Positions 33,290 through 43,770 of a DNA stretch of 64,000 nt are shown piece after piece. Origin of the DNA: Sesamia nonagrioides (taxonomy: Eukaryota; Arthropoda; Insecta; Lepidoptera; Noctuidae); NCBI GenBank assembly GCA_017933935.1, contig JADWQK010002063.1, forward strand, positions 4,278,001 to 4,342,000, in the 5' to 3' direction. A program made the translations under genes and the position numbers. Below the pieces are notes generated by a model. It made no database searches, was not told the origin of the DNA, and saw only the letters and a list, made by a program, of their open reading frames with translations. Each line of letters opens with the position of its first letter. The first letter of the stretch is position 1.

Positions 33290-33369
33290 TATAAAAGACG
33301 ATGTGCACTTATGACTACACGACAGAAGTAAAAACTTACGACTAGAGCCTAGTAAGTAGACGCGATTCA

Positions 33370-33795
33370 GTAACTCGAGTCGGTCTCCAAAGCCTAGAGC
33401 ACAGGCGTAGAGTAGCCAGCCTTTCGGTCTTCTATAGGATGCATTTCGGGGAGTGTGCGATGGAATTGCATGATTTAATTCCCCCATCTCCGTTCCACCA
33501 GCGGACGACCCGTCGTACGGCTGGTTTCCACCCTTACGTTGTTAACACCACTACGATCCGGACGAAGCGTTTCGCCTCCTCCTTTATACCGCGTACATCG
33601 AGGGACTGGAATAGTTTGCCAGCGGCGGTGTTTCCGTCGGACTACAATTTGAGTGTCTTCAAGGCTAGAGTGAATAGGCTCTTAATAAACTAGTGCGCTT
33701 TACCATCAACGACTGCGTCGCTGCTTACCATCAGGCAGGATTGCGGTCAAGGGCTAGTTTATAATATAATAAAAAAAAAAAAAAAAAAAAAAAAA
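33370..33795 (+). mobile_element. LINE 'L' 3' end with long poly(A)
   Basis: The coding end reads TRVGLQSLEHRRRVASLSVF, then YRMHFGECAMELHDLIPPSP and SRDWNSLPAAVFPSDYNLSV with no frameshift through to the stop. It is followed by the L tail and ~25 A residues. The first ~210 residues of the frame seen at 15276 are missing. It is near-identical to that copy, so both are young. Confidence 0.92.
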
Positions 33796-34705
33796 CCGAC
33801 CGACTGGACCCGAGTACACCCAATTAAATGTTACTGAGCGTGATGATTCAGTAACGTTCACCATTCAAAAATAAAAAATATGTTGCTACTTTAAAAATAA
33901 TAATTTAAAAAAATACATAATTATTTTTTTCCCTCTTTTGTGTTTGTGCTGACGTTACCAAGTGCTTAGCGACACGACGCTTCATAAAAACTAATCTAAG
34001 CATCCATTGCGGCTTTCATTTCGCGGTAGTGGGTTTCACTGTACTGTACTCGCCACACCGGTATCTTGGGCACAGACATTACAGCAAGTTTATTGCAATA
34101 ACCTTTAGGAGAATAGAGATTTATTTCATATTTCTTATAACATTTTTCAAAGACAATTTTTCGTTTCGTCTACCTTTCCACCTATGTTTCTAATGTTTTC
34201 GAATTGTTTTATTATCTGCCATACTGTATGATTGACGCATAAAAGTGTTACTATTAGATGAAGTCTGCGTTTCTATTTGATACTCTGAGTGTTCGTAATC
34301 TTTTCACTGCCGACTATGATTTGCTACGACAGGTATTCAAATTGTCTGTTTATGTGTGTAAATAAATGGTGAAATAAATATGAACACTGACACACAAGGG
34401 CAGCAGCCAGCAATGACAGCTATCACCCTAATACGCTACCCGAAATTGTCAAATATCCCAATAAACCTTGAGCTATAATGGTTTAGTTATAAAGTTGAAA
34501 ATGTAATACAGAAATCTTACAGATTGTAGTAGCTGGATGTGCTGTCATTTGTACCAGGGTTTGGCTTTACGGCATTAAAAATCTCTGTGTGTAAACAGAT
34601 CAACATACTTTTTTAATTAACATTCCCGTGACAGTATATTTCGGGTGCTATGTTGTGGCCACTGTGGTTTTAGAAAACCTTCGCTTTAGCTAAATATATT
34701 ATTAA
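33796..34705. other. Mostly unassigned
   Basis: A short block at 34515-34555 (TTACAGATTGTAGTAGCTGG, ATGTGCTGTC) recurs at 43145 and, inverted, at 54860. Otherwise no feature recognised. Confidence 0.45.
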
Positions 34706-34906
34706 CTAGCGGCAGCCAGCAACTTCGTTCGCGTGGAGTTAGTTATACTCCGCTCTTATTAGTCGCAGCGTGATGTTATATAGCAACAAGCCTTCCTTGA
34801 TTAATGGGCTATCATACGCAAAAAGAATTTATCAAATCGGACCAGTAGTTCCTGAGATTAGCGCGTTCAAACAAACAAATTCTTCAGCTTTATATATTAG
34901 TATAGA
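34706..34906 (-). mobile_element. Helitron-like element, 'CAGCGACTTCG' subfamily
   Basis: Plus-sense ends are CTAGCGGCAGCCAGCAACTT and TTTATATATTAGTATAGA. It aligns throughout with 9026 and 46022. Confidence 0.68.
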
Positions 34907-35280
34907 CTTAGACTTTATGTAAGTACTGGGAATCTCTCTACGAGCTTCTGCGAGTAATCAATTAAAGCTACGGTTCAACGCGTTATTTCAAATTATTCCT
35001 GGAAATCAAAGACATGAAATTATCTACTAGAAATCATTCACACAGACGCCTAATCTCATCTAATCTTAAACTATGTTAATCGTAAGTATGTTGTCTCGAA
35101 CTTCATGCCAGTAACTTTTAGCTAACTTGTGGAGTTTGCGTGCAAGCACCACATAGATAGGCAATAGTTTCTACATTACCTACTAAGGCTTCATAGGTAA
35201 TACGTACTATTTGATATACGCATACTTTCTCAAACCAAATTATATTGCGAAGAAAATCATCATCATAATCAGCATTTTTT
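34907..35280. other. No recognisable feature
   Basis: Unassigned AT-rich sequence, ending in a T-run at 35275. Confidence 0.4.
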
Positions 35281-35545
35281 TTTTTTTTTTCTCGGTGTTA
35301 GGCCATCACATCGGCTGCCGGTAGAAGTTACCACCCACCAGACAAAGTCTTGCCGCCAAGCGATTCGTCGTGTTCCGGCATGATGTCTGGTGAAGCCGTA
35401 CGGAGGACGGGTCTGAGCAGTTTGGTCGTAAAGGATCTCCAGATCAATCACCCTCTGGCGCAGCATTATTGGTCGTGTTGTTGGATTTAACATCGCATCA
35501 CCTCGTGCAACTTCCATCTTCCTTTCTATCCACTCAGTTTTTTTG
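35281..35545 (+). mobile_element. Non-autonomous repeat 'T', tail-less copy
   Basis: Complete left part (CGGTGTTAGGCCATCACATC) and body with a ~50-bp internal deletion after GGTCTGAGCAG. It ends at TATCCACTCAGTTTTTTTGA without the L tail and abuts the next copy. Confidence 0.72.
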
Positions 35546-35818
35546 AGTGTGATGTGTGGCGGGTACGATGCGCCAAATGTTGTTGTGTCGGAAGTTTGGT
35601 CGTGAAGAGTCCCTAGATCAATCTCCCTCTAGCGCAGCATCGTTTGGTCGTGTTCGTCTTGGGTTTAACATTGCATCACCTTGCTCAACTGCCGTCATCC
35701 TTCCTATTCCTAAGTTTTTTAAGTGAATAGGCATAATAAACTAGTGCGGTTTACCATCAACGATTGCATCACTGCTTACCATCAGGCGGGATTGCAGTCA
35801 AGCACTAGTTTAAAATTA
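35546..35818 (+). mobile_element. Non-autonomous repeat 'T', 5'-truncated, with L tail
   Basis: Starts mid-body at TGATGTGTGGCGGGTACGAT and continues to GTGAATAGGCATAATAAACT and the L tail with A-run. Its start lies within the segment missing from the upstream copy. Confidence 0.75.
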
Positions 35819-35835
35819 CAAAAAAAAAAAAACTT

Positions 35836-36045
35836 CAACCTTTATATCGTCCCACTGCTGGGTACAAGTCTCCTCTCATACAGAGAAGGATTAAGCGTAA
35901 CCACCACGCTTGCTCAATACGAGTTGGCGATTTCAAACTTACAAGTCCAGGTTACCTCAAGATGTTTTCTTTCACCTTTTAATCAGTCATTGGTGTCCAA
36001 GATATACTTAGAAAGTACATATAACTTAGAAAAGTTACATTGGTA
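35836..36045 (-). mobile_element. tRNA-derived SINE 'D'
   Basis: Plus-sense order is CCCACTGCTGGGTACAAGTC, ATTAAGCGTAACCACCACGC, CTCAAGATGTTTTCTTTCAC and GTGTCCAAGATATACTTAGA. This is the reverse of the SINE D core and 3' region. The head is not clearly present. Confidence 0.75.
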
Positions 36046-36399
36046 ACCTGGTAACCTGCACAAAATACAGTGAAACTTGGTTAAGTGGGACCTGGATAAG
36101 TGAGTAACCTCCACAACTGGAACTCATGCTGAAGTCCCAACACTTTGGCACTGAATTACCACTGTTAGTGGGACGAGGTAAGCCTCTATATCTGAGATTT
36201 GTTCTTTCGATTTATCATCATAGTTACCTCTATAACTGAGACAGCGAGTAAATTTTATATGCATAAACCTCTGTAACTGAGATAACATTGTTTGTTTACT
36301 CATTCTTATTCTACCCGCAAATTCCACACGTAATTCTAAGTACGTAAGTACAAATTTTGAGCTTCAAATATCTTCAGTCTTCAGATGTTTATTTGAAAA

Positions 36400-36486
36400 A
36401 TGCCAAAACGAAAATTACAATCGTTATCATTACGTGAAAAACTGAAGTTAATATCCGTTTCTATTAATGGAACCCTCTGTAAATGA
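36400..36486 (+). pseudogene. N-terminal stub of a pogo/Tigger-type transposase
   Basis: A 28-codon frame starts MPKRKLQSLSLREKLKLI, the pattern of the N-terminal CENP-B/psq-like helix-turn-helix of pogo-family transposases. After ~20 residues it runs into the element's 3' terminal region and stops, so almost the whole gene has been lost by an internal deletion. It is short, but the position inside matching TIRs supports the assignment. Confidence 0.65.
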
Positions 36487-36513
36487 GACAGATATTTATT
36501 TATACCTGTATAT

Positions 36514-36920
36514 ATGACATATATGACAGCCTCCGTGGCGTAGCGGTAGCGGACGCGGCCGCTGCGCCAGGTGGCGCGGGTTCGATCCCCGCACAGTGCA
36601 AATATTTGTATGCATGAATATGAATATTTGCACTGGTCTGGTCGTGCCTCGGAAAGCACGTTAAGCCGTTGGTCCCGGTTGCCATACGAACATCTAGTGG
36701 CAGTCGTTACGGGTTGTTGGAGCCCTCAAAAGTCCAACAATTGGTCTAACTGCAATGCTTCGATGTCGCCTTCGGGTTGTGGAGGTCAGACGGCAGTCGC
36801 TTCACGGAAAATGTCGAAGTTTAGCCATATCAGCAGTTTGACTGGTAAAAGCGGACCCCAGACTCCAAAGCTGAAAAGGCTTCGGATGCGACTGGGATTA
36901 ACGCTGGGATGATGATGATG
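36514..36920 (+). mobile_element. tRNA-derived SINE 'A', reference full-length copy
   Basis: A 407-bp insertion with a perfect 20-bp duplication, ATTTATTTATACCTGTATAT, at 36494-36513 and 36921-36940. Head 36527-36599 has an A box TGGCGTAGCGGTAGCGG and B box GGTTCGATCCC. Next come a short repeat AATATTTG...GAATATTTGCACTGG, the body, and a GATGATGATGATG tail. It is the best copy for defining the family. Confidence 0.95.
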
Positions 36921-37024
36921 ATTTATTTATACCTGTATATCTGAGACACTGGGTAAGTGGAATACCTCTATAAGTGAAACGACATTGCAGGTCCCTTGAT
37001 GTCTCACTTAACCAGGTTTCACTG

Positions 37025-37340
37025 TACTTTCATTGTAATCATATACCCAAGCAATGCACCAGATTACTTAACTGATTCACAATACCAAAACTTTATCAAC
37101 AAATATTGGAGCAACCCTTTAAGTGGGTTGAGCATTGTGCGGAAATAAAGCAACGGGCACACTTTGTGTTTTTCTTCCGCTCAAAGATCAGAGAGGAAGC
37201 AAGCAAAAACTTATGTCAATAATAAAGGGATGTAGAGAATTCCTTTGCTAGAAATTCCTCCATTATTCTTTGAGTAATTCGTTTTATGACGACATCATGT
37301 AGCTTTAAGCAAGACGTTGCCTATAGTTACAACTACAGTT
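37025..37340. other. No recognisable feature
   Basis: Unassigned. Confidence 0.4.
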
Positions 37341-37646
37341 TTAGTGCCCCGCGGTTTCATCCGCGTAATCTTCTAGCCGAATGAGCTCAGTTGATATAAA
37401 ATAAGCGCCTGTTAAAATAATGGGAGCAATATGTAGTACAACCGCGTTTGCTCCCGTTTCCGCAACATTTTTTGTTCCTGCTCTGCTCCTATTGGTCATA
37501 GCGGAATGTTTTATAGCCTATGTCCTTTCTCAGGCTCTAGACTATCTGTATACCAAATTTCATTACAATCGGTTCAGTAGTTTTGGCGGGAAAGCCGGAC
37601 AGACAGGCAGACAGAGAACTTCCGCCTTTATAATTATTAGTATGGA
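37341..37646 (-). mobile_element. Helitron-like element, ~305-bp subfamily
   Basis: Plus sense runs from GTGCCCCGCGGTTTCATCCG through CTGCTCCTATTGGTCATAGC to TTATAATTATTAGTATGGA. It is the same subfamily as 44606, inverted. The terminal CTAG has decayed. Confidence 0.68.
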
Positions 37647-37700
37647 TTATTAGTTGTCTACTTCGGAATTCCACAGAAATTAAGTCATAGACATGGAGCA

Positions 37701-37875
37701 GTGGTGGCCTAGTGGTATACAACTCGACTTACAATTTGTAGGGTCCAGGTTTCCTCAAGATGTTTTCCTTCACCTCCCGTCATTGGTGTCTAAGATATAC
37801 TTAGAAAGTACATATAACTTTAGAAAAGTTACACTCATACTTGAGAGGCTGGTGTTTTAACCACTAGGCCACCAC
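37701..37875 (-). mobile_element. SINE 'D' bounded by inverted tRNA-like heads
   Basis: GTGGTGGCCTAGTGGT at 37701-37716 and its exact inverse at 37860-37875 bracket a SINE D core (CTCAAGATGTTTTCCTTCAC, GTGTCTAAGATATACTTAGA). The right-hand head is in normal position for a minus-strand SINE; the left one is extra. Confidence 0.7.
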
Positions 37876-38574
37876 GACTTAATTGCTAAAAGACTTAAGA
37901 ATATATATCAATATTAAGTAATTATATTAAACTATCTATTAACTGATGCATATTTCCCATTTATCGTCCATTTTCGAAAAAAAAAAAATGAATTGTCTTT
38001 TATATAATATCCCACGGTCGCGCAAAGGCCTTTTTACGTTATTTCCACCTATCTCTGCCCCAGAACAACTAATATTCATAAAAGGTCCCCACCATCTCTG
38101 CCTGGGCTGTCTGTTGGCTGTCTATACATTCTGAAGACCGCCTAGAGCCCAGTTCCTAAAATACATCTTACTGTACAAATACCTTGTATTCAAAACATTG
38201 CATGTCTTTAGATGGTTCACTCGTTTGCTTATTGTCAAGGGAAACAAAATTAAAGTGACATCGTTTCAAAGAGCTTTTGAAGGCCATTATTTTAGGCGGG
38301 GTATTATCTTACTTAAAAGTTAAGGTAACAGCAGTAATTATGTAATGTAAAATATGCCGCAATAAATCATTATATAAGGTAGGAAATTGTCTGAAGCTAA
38401 ATCATGTTTTGTTACAATTAGTATTTCATTTCTTGTGATAACAGTGTTTTGTATGCATGAGTTCTGGGGATTTTCTTGCAGACGTTAATCTTAATGTTCG
38501 TAAGATCACTGGAGCATTTAAAATTATATTTATAATGGATAGCATATTCAATGTTATAATTTTTGATTAGAAAC
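37876..38574. other. No recognisable gene
   Basis: A 62-codon frame at 37946 has no domain. Unassigned AT-rich sequence. Confidence 0.4.
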
Positions 38575-38960
38575 GGAGCATTTAAGCGTATTTTTGCATG
38601 CTTGTTTGTTTGCTTGTTTGCTTGCTTGTTTGTCCGTCTCTAACTCTTTGGACTACGAGTGAGCGGCTCATTACTGTAAAATGTCCCACCGTTTTCAACA
38701 CGTTCGTTCGTTCGGTTTTTTTTTTTAAAGAATATTGAACTAAAAAGTTGAAAATAAATATAGTTTAAAAAACTAAAAAAAAACATGCTTTTAAAAAATA
38801 TCAAACTAAAAAGTTAAAAATAATTTTAAATAAAGCGTGAGGCGCTTATGGCACAAAGCGCCTCACGCTTTTTTTAAATTATTTTTAACTTTTTAGTTTG
38901 ATATTTTTAAAAGCATGTTTTTTATTTTTTTAAACTATATTTATTTATATGTAAATTACT
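38575..38960 (+). mobile_element. Palindrome-bearing repeat 'P', copy 1
   Basis: A (TTGC/TTTG)n stretch leads into CTAACTCTTTGGACTACGAG, GTTCGTTCGTTCGG and a ~95-bp inverted repeat centred near 38850. The core is a perfect stem AAAGCGTGAGGCGCTT / AGCGCCTCACGCTTT. The same order recurs inverted at 56180-56565. Non-coding, family not recognised. Confidence 0.75.
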
Positions 38961-39604
38961 GTAATTTCCTTATACATTTAAAATTTTACATACCTACGGT
39001 GTCACAGCGGGCAGTCTCACAGAAATCTTTTTAAGACAATCATTTAATGGATTTTTATGGGAACGAAGGAAAGACTATACAACATGTAATCCATGGTTGT
39101 GACTTATACAAATAAGGATTCAAAGCCAATAAACACATTTGATCTACTTCACTTCACATAGGTCCAGAGAGTAGTCGTTAACGTAAATTATACCATTATA
39201 ATGTAAGTATATACATCACTGCCGTACCATTCCCACGTCTGTAGAAAAACCTCAATCATGAGCTGGTAATTTTTCTTCCTAGCCCCAATAGATTGTATCA
39301 AAACAGTTACCTATGTTCCGTAAAAATTGCGGGCACTGCTGCAATAACCCAGAGTCTCGCGTAATGGAATATAAAATATGAATAGAGTAGCACTTCTAGG
39401 TATGTAGGTCGCCAACTATAACTCCCGAGTCCCAACAGTGACATATGTCTCCATTTTTACACCCCGAGCGTATATAATTTAGCCTTTAAAGAGCCAAAAA
39501 GAGGAAAGTTAGCGATGTATTTACTTTATTTGCAGATATAAATAACTTTGCCCACGTTTTTGTTAATTTTTCAGTGCATTTTTTTGGTTTTGTGTGGTTT
39601 TTAC
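38961..39604. other. No recognisable feature
   Basis: Unassigned AT-rich sequence. Confidence 0.4.
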
Positions 39605-39770
39605 CCGACTGCCAGGAGGGTTATGTTTTTAGATGTTTTGCTAACCTGTCTATTTTATAAGGGCGAAGGGCGGACGTTTTGGAGGACTGTCTTATGTAAT
39701 ATTGAGGTTCAAAAAGCGCTGATTCTCTGTCTAATTTGAATAAATGGCTTTTGAATTTGATTTGTGTTTT
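39605..39770 (+). repeat. Retroelement 3'-end-like repeat, copy 1
   Basis: GAGGTTCAAAAAGCGCTGAT and CTAATTTGAATAAATGGCTT match 46310-46485. The AATAAATGRCTTTTGA terminus is typical of a LINE 3' end with a weak tail. No coding remnant identified. Confidence 0.55.
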
Positions 39771-41679
39771 TTGGCAGAGTTGAATTTTTCGGGGTTTTCG
39801 TACCAAAAGAATTCTACCTAATGCTTTATTTGAATTAACAATGTTTGGTTTAAAACTTTGAAGTAATGATGTTATTTGTAGAAAAAAAAAAGAAATTGGG
39901 ATAATTATTTTCTTCTTCATAAAACATTCAAATAAGTAGACAAAATTCCAAACAAATTGTCAATTTAGAAATACATTCTTTTGTTCTCGATAAAAATGAA
40001 AACAAGCGATAGAATTACTAACGATGAAGAAATGTCCATTTCGCAGAATTTTAAGTAAACTTAATAAAATATCGAATATGAAAACAGAAACAGGAAATAA
40101 ATAATTTCGTAAAAAGTAATTGAATCAAAGAATCATCAATTTTCATTAAGGTCCATTATAATAATGACGTGTCGGCAAAATGAAACCAACTCAATGAGAT
40201 AACTTTTAGCCAAAACCCGTCAAATACCATATCTGGAATATAAAATTCAGGTTTTTCCATCCATTTTAGTAAATGAAAAGATTTAAGTACAAAATTAGTT
40301 TTGCTAATCACTGCCACTCTCAAATAATCTATTATATCTTAACTTAATGGTTTTTATAGCAGCTGAAGCTTTCAGTATTTTTAATACGGTTTTATGATGT
40401 TCAAAATAATTCATATTTACGACACGCTTTGTCGACAAGTTTGCATAGCAGATGTGGTTTTATTGGTTTGAGATAACTCAGAGTTAAAATGAACCGCTAA
40501 AGCAAGAAAGCGCTTCAAAAATTTCTGAAGTGAATCCTCGCTGGAAACGTAGGAAAATATATCTAAGGAATCATCGAAATATTTATGACATCCGAAACCC
40601 CAAGAATTGACAAGGGTGTCACATGCCTAGTAGTGTGCACTGACCCGCCTTATTACCAATATGGAAGAGATCGATTTATTTTCATACATGCATGAGCCAC
40701 GCAGGCTACCCGAGCCGCAAGAGCCATCTGAGCCATGCAACCACACGGGACTAGTGGCTCGCTATCTTATAGGAAACCTCTTCCGCAATCCAATATCTTA
40801 CCCGCAAACGTACGCGGATTGGATGACAGTGTCTCTCTAATAAAAAAAAAAACACACATCCACCGAGTAGGTTTTGCAAAAGTAGGTAATATACAAGGTT
40901 CGTTATTCAAGGAAAAAGAAAATGAAAACCGAGTAAAAGTCAACAAAACTTTTCTTTAATAAAATCGTCGTGAAATAATTACAAATGGAATTGTTACAAA
41001 ACACTGTTCAAACGTTATTTATTACGTTTTAATTAATAGTTGCTGAGACTAGTTTGTAGCCAAATTAGAGGGAGTTTCAAACTTCCGCAATAATCCGATC
41101 CCCTTCCCGCGCTTTTACGAAATTTATTGCGTTTTGTAATATTATAAATTTGAAACTAAAATTCAATGTGAAACTAGGTACCTATGTACTTACTCTATTC
41201 GAAATTAACGTTGTAGTGAAAGATGTTGGTATAGTTATGCCAGATATTATTCAATAAACATAATGAATTCGCTATATAAGGGTAAATTTCGGTGTAATAG
41301 GAAAACTTCTTGAGTTATTCCGAAACATGCTATTAAAAATACATGTAATAAAAATTCAGTTGACGACAAAAACAGAATTGTCCTCATTATAGACGGACAT
41401 AAATCGCGTTAGTAATTAGTAGGTCTTTAAAATACCAACACCAAATTGAAGATCCACTCTGAAACAAAGAATTCCAGACAGGTGCAAATTTACAGAAAGT
41501 TTTAATTACACAGATTGCCCACCGCAAGATAATTAGAACGATGACAAAATAATTAAACTTGCTACCCTCCGTTTGTTTTGCAGTCACGCTGTGTCAAGAT
41601 TAAAGCTATCCTAAAGATCTCCTTAAGGACACTTAAAAAAACCAGAAGGATTTTAAAAAGCAGACGCAGCAGGTACTCA
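39771..41679. other. Unassigned 1.9-kb interval
   Basis: The longest stretch without a recognised repeat. Frames are short and carry no identifiable domain. If the exons at 41680-42330 are real, this would be the downstream intron of that gene on the minus strand. Confidence 0.45.
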
Positions 41680-41788
41680 CCTAGTGCTTGACGGATGCAA
41701 ATGAGACCGGGCGGCGCGGGGCCAGCCGCTTTTCTATACAGACGATTTTCCTTTACCACAATCCAAACAATCCTTTATTTGCACCGAC
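41680..41788 (-). other. Candidate 5' UTR exon 2 of a host gene
   Basis: On the minus strand an acceptor TTTCTGTAG precedes 41788. The 109-bp segment contains CTGGCCCCGCGCCGCCCGGT and ends at CAAGCACTAG, directly followed by a consensus donor GTGAGTAC (41679 leftward). It contains no ATG. It lies 120 bp from the GC-rich block upstream, and the intron between them is AT-rich with GTCAGT...TAG ends. Inferred from splice signals only. Confidence 0.4.
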
Positions 41789-41908
41789 CTACAGAAATCT
41801 ACAATGCCCACTAACCACGTGTTAAGTCTTAAATATTTTCTTCGGTCTTTTAATTCACTATGAAAAGTCCAAAACAAAAACTTAATAATTAAATGAAACT
41901 TTACTGAC

Positions 41909-42330
41909 CGTAGTCCGGAGAGCTGGTGATGGGACCGTGGAGGGTAATTCACGAAATAAGGGATATGTTTTTGATAAACGTCGCGTCAGACGCGGCACGC
42001 TCGATTTAGTACCGGTAGATTTCGGAGAGATCGTACGTCGCGGATAGGAGAGGATCGGACACACGATCGGGGAGACCGAAACGATGTGAGTGACGCCGGG
42101 CCGGTGCGGGTGCCTCCCGCCGCCGGGCCGCGTCCGCGAGCAAGAGGGATGCAGCGAGCGAACCCCCCAACTCGCGAATATCGCCACTCGGATCACCTCG
42201 CCAGAGTCTCAAGTGCTCTCCGCCGCCGGCAACGCTCTCTCCTAGAGGGAGGGCTCCCGATGACCCACAAGCGAAACGGCACAAGCGACAACCGCGATCA
42301 CACTCCCGTTTGAAACTTAAAGCTGTTGTT
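41909..42330 (-). other. GC-rich island, candidate promoter-proximal exon 1
   Basis: About 420 bp of GC- and CpG-rich sequence in an AT-rich window (GGCGGCGGAGAGCACTTGAG, CCCGGCGTCACTCACATCG in minus sense). It has no other copy here. In minus sense it lacks ATG, ends CTCTCCGGACTACG and is followed by the donor-like GTCAGTAAAG at 41908. A 141-codon minus frame crosses it but has low-complexity R/A/G composition and no domain. A 5' UTR exon is the preferred reading; a GC-rich repeat is the alternative. Confidence 0.45.
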
Positions 42331-42917
42331 TTAAAATAGGATTTGATAACTAGGTCACGAGATGAACACCTGACGTTCGGCGTCACATCGAAAAACGTAT
42401 GTCCCTGTTGGCTAGGTGTAGCAAATACCATAACGAATACTTTGGCTGAATACGCACCGTATTATGCAAACGTTTAGTCTTGAATCCTACCTCGGAATTT
42501 TTACAGTTCACATGCTTTGTAGGATAAGATTTGTGGGAAAACACGTTGTTTATTTAAAAAAGAATAAGTATCTTTACATGTTGCTGAGATTTAAAATTTA
42601 TAGCAATTAAGACTACTTTCATTGCATACGATTTGCCACCCGAACTTTCCGTTAAGATGATTAAATTATGTTAAAACGCGTTCCCTGAAGTTCTTGCGAG
42701 ATAGGGTGCGTTCTCGAAGAACGCCACACAACAGCTATCCATCAATCAATTAGGAAAGGTTAACTCGTGTTATTTATTGAACATAAACTTCTAATGTTGA
42801 GGTTTTGTTTTTGTAGAGTTTCCGTGGGTATGCAAAAATGTTTAACTTCAATATGATACTGATTAGTATTATTTTTAGTTTATCACTCAAAGTTTTTATA
42901 ATTACAAGTGATTCTAG
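42331..42917. other. Region upstream of the candidate exon
   Basis: If exon 1 is real, promoter elements would lie here. I could not identify a convincing TATA box or initiator. Confidence 0.35.
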
Positions 42918-43018
42918 GTTCTGGATGCGGGAGGCGCAGGACCGGTCGTCGTGGAGAACCTTGGGGGAGGCCTATGTCCAGCATGGATGTATTTCGGCTG
43001 AAATGATGATGATGATGC
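42918..43018 (+). mobile_element. RTE LINE 3' end, 101-bp insertion
   Basis: It encodes WMREAQDRSSWRTLGEAYVQ, then loses two bases (GTCCAGCATGGATG for GTCCAGCAGTGGACG), and ends in (GAT)n. A perfect 11-bp duplication AGTGATTCTAG lies at 42907-42917 and 43019-43029. Confidence 0.93.
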
Positions 43019-43770
43019 AGTGATTCTAGCAACTTTGTAGTTTTGAGAGCACAGAAAACTCAAACTCAAACTCATTTATTGCGATAATGGGTATAAAATA
43101 TTGAATTTATTCTTAAAATATTGTAATTGTGTCACTTTAAGAATTCTGACAGATTGTAGCATATAGATGTGCCGTCGTCGTCGTGGTAGTAGTTTTGACC
43201 TAGTTAAAAATAATTGAAAAGCACGATTTGTGTCGCTAGTATACGAAAATGTAATCAAAAGAAAAAAATAAAGGATTATCATCATCAGTATAGTATTTTT
43301 AAAACAACAAGACATTAACATAAACAGTCATTCCGAATCCATTAAAATCTGTTTCAACATAAAGAGCTGATACTCTGTTTACCTATTAAAAAGATTGCCT
43401 AAAACCATTATTCTGTTAAATCCCTTTCCCCAATTTTAATCACTAATAAAAGTATTAATAAACAGTAATTGCACAATAAATCGAATATTTCAGATGCCTA
43501 TCTAAACTGTTTATGAAGCATTTACATTGAAAATGGAAGCTCCTGCTAACCATTCTAAATTGTGGTCGAAACTAGGCAGGTGTCCAAAAAGTGAACTCGG
43601 GAACGAGGTTAAAATCAATGTATATAAGTACCTACGTAGTATAGGAAACGAACAAAAATCGACAAAGCGAACCCTTACCTTTAAATGTATGATGTATGCG
43701 ATCAATTTTATTGATTTTTCATAAGAAAAAACAATAATTATTTAAAGTAGCAATATTATTTTATTATTTA
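43019..43770. other. Mostly unassigned; short shared block
   Basis: AACTCAAACTCATTTATT at 43064-43081 resembles a minus-strand retroelement terminus. GACAGATTGTAGCATATAGATG at ~43150 recurs at 34520 and 54870. No gene is supported. Confidence 0.4.

Larger units (their letters stand above)
36068..37024 (+). mobile_element. pogo/Tigger-like non-autonomous element
   Basis: TA-flanked ends CAGTGAAACTTGGTTAAGTG and CACTTAACCAGGTTTCACTG are inverse with one mismatch. Subterminal motifs of the type CCTCTATAACTGAGAC are repeated several times, possible transposase-binding sites. Without the SINE at 36514 and one copy of its 20-bp duplication the element is ~530 bp. It keeps only the first codons of a transposase (36400). 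Confidence 0.8.

Noticed and set aside
36527..36599. tRNA gene in the SINE A heads
   Set aside because: A and B boxes are present, but the stems do not close into a full cloverleaf. The same head is repeated in every copy with the SINE body attached, so these are SINEs and not tRNA genes.
42006..42431. 141-codon minus frame in the GC-rich island as a protein-coding gene
   Set aside because: Low-complexity Arg/Ala/Gly composition and no recognisable domain. Absence of stops is expected in GC-rich DNA. Treated as candidate 5' UTR instead.
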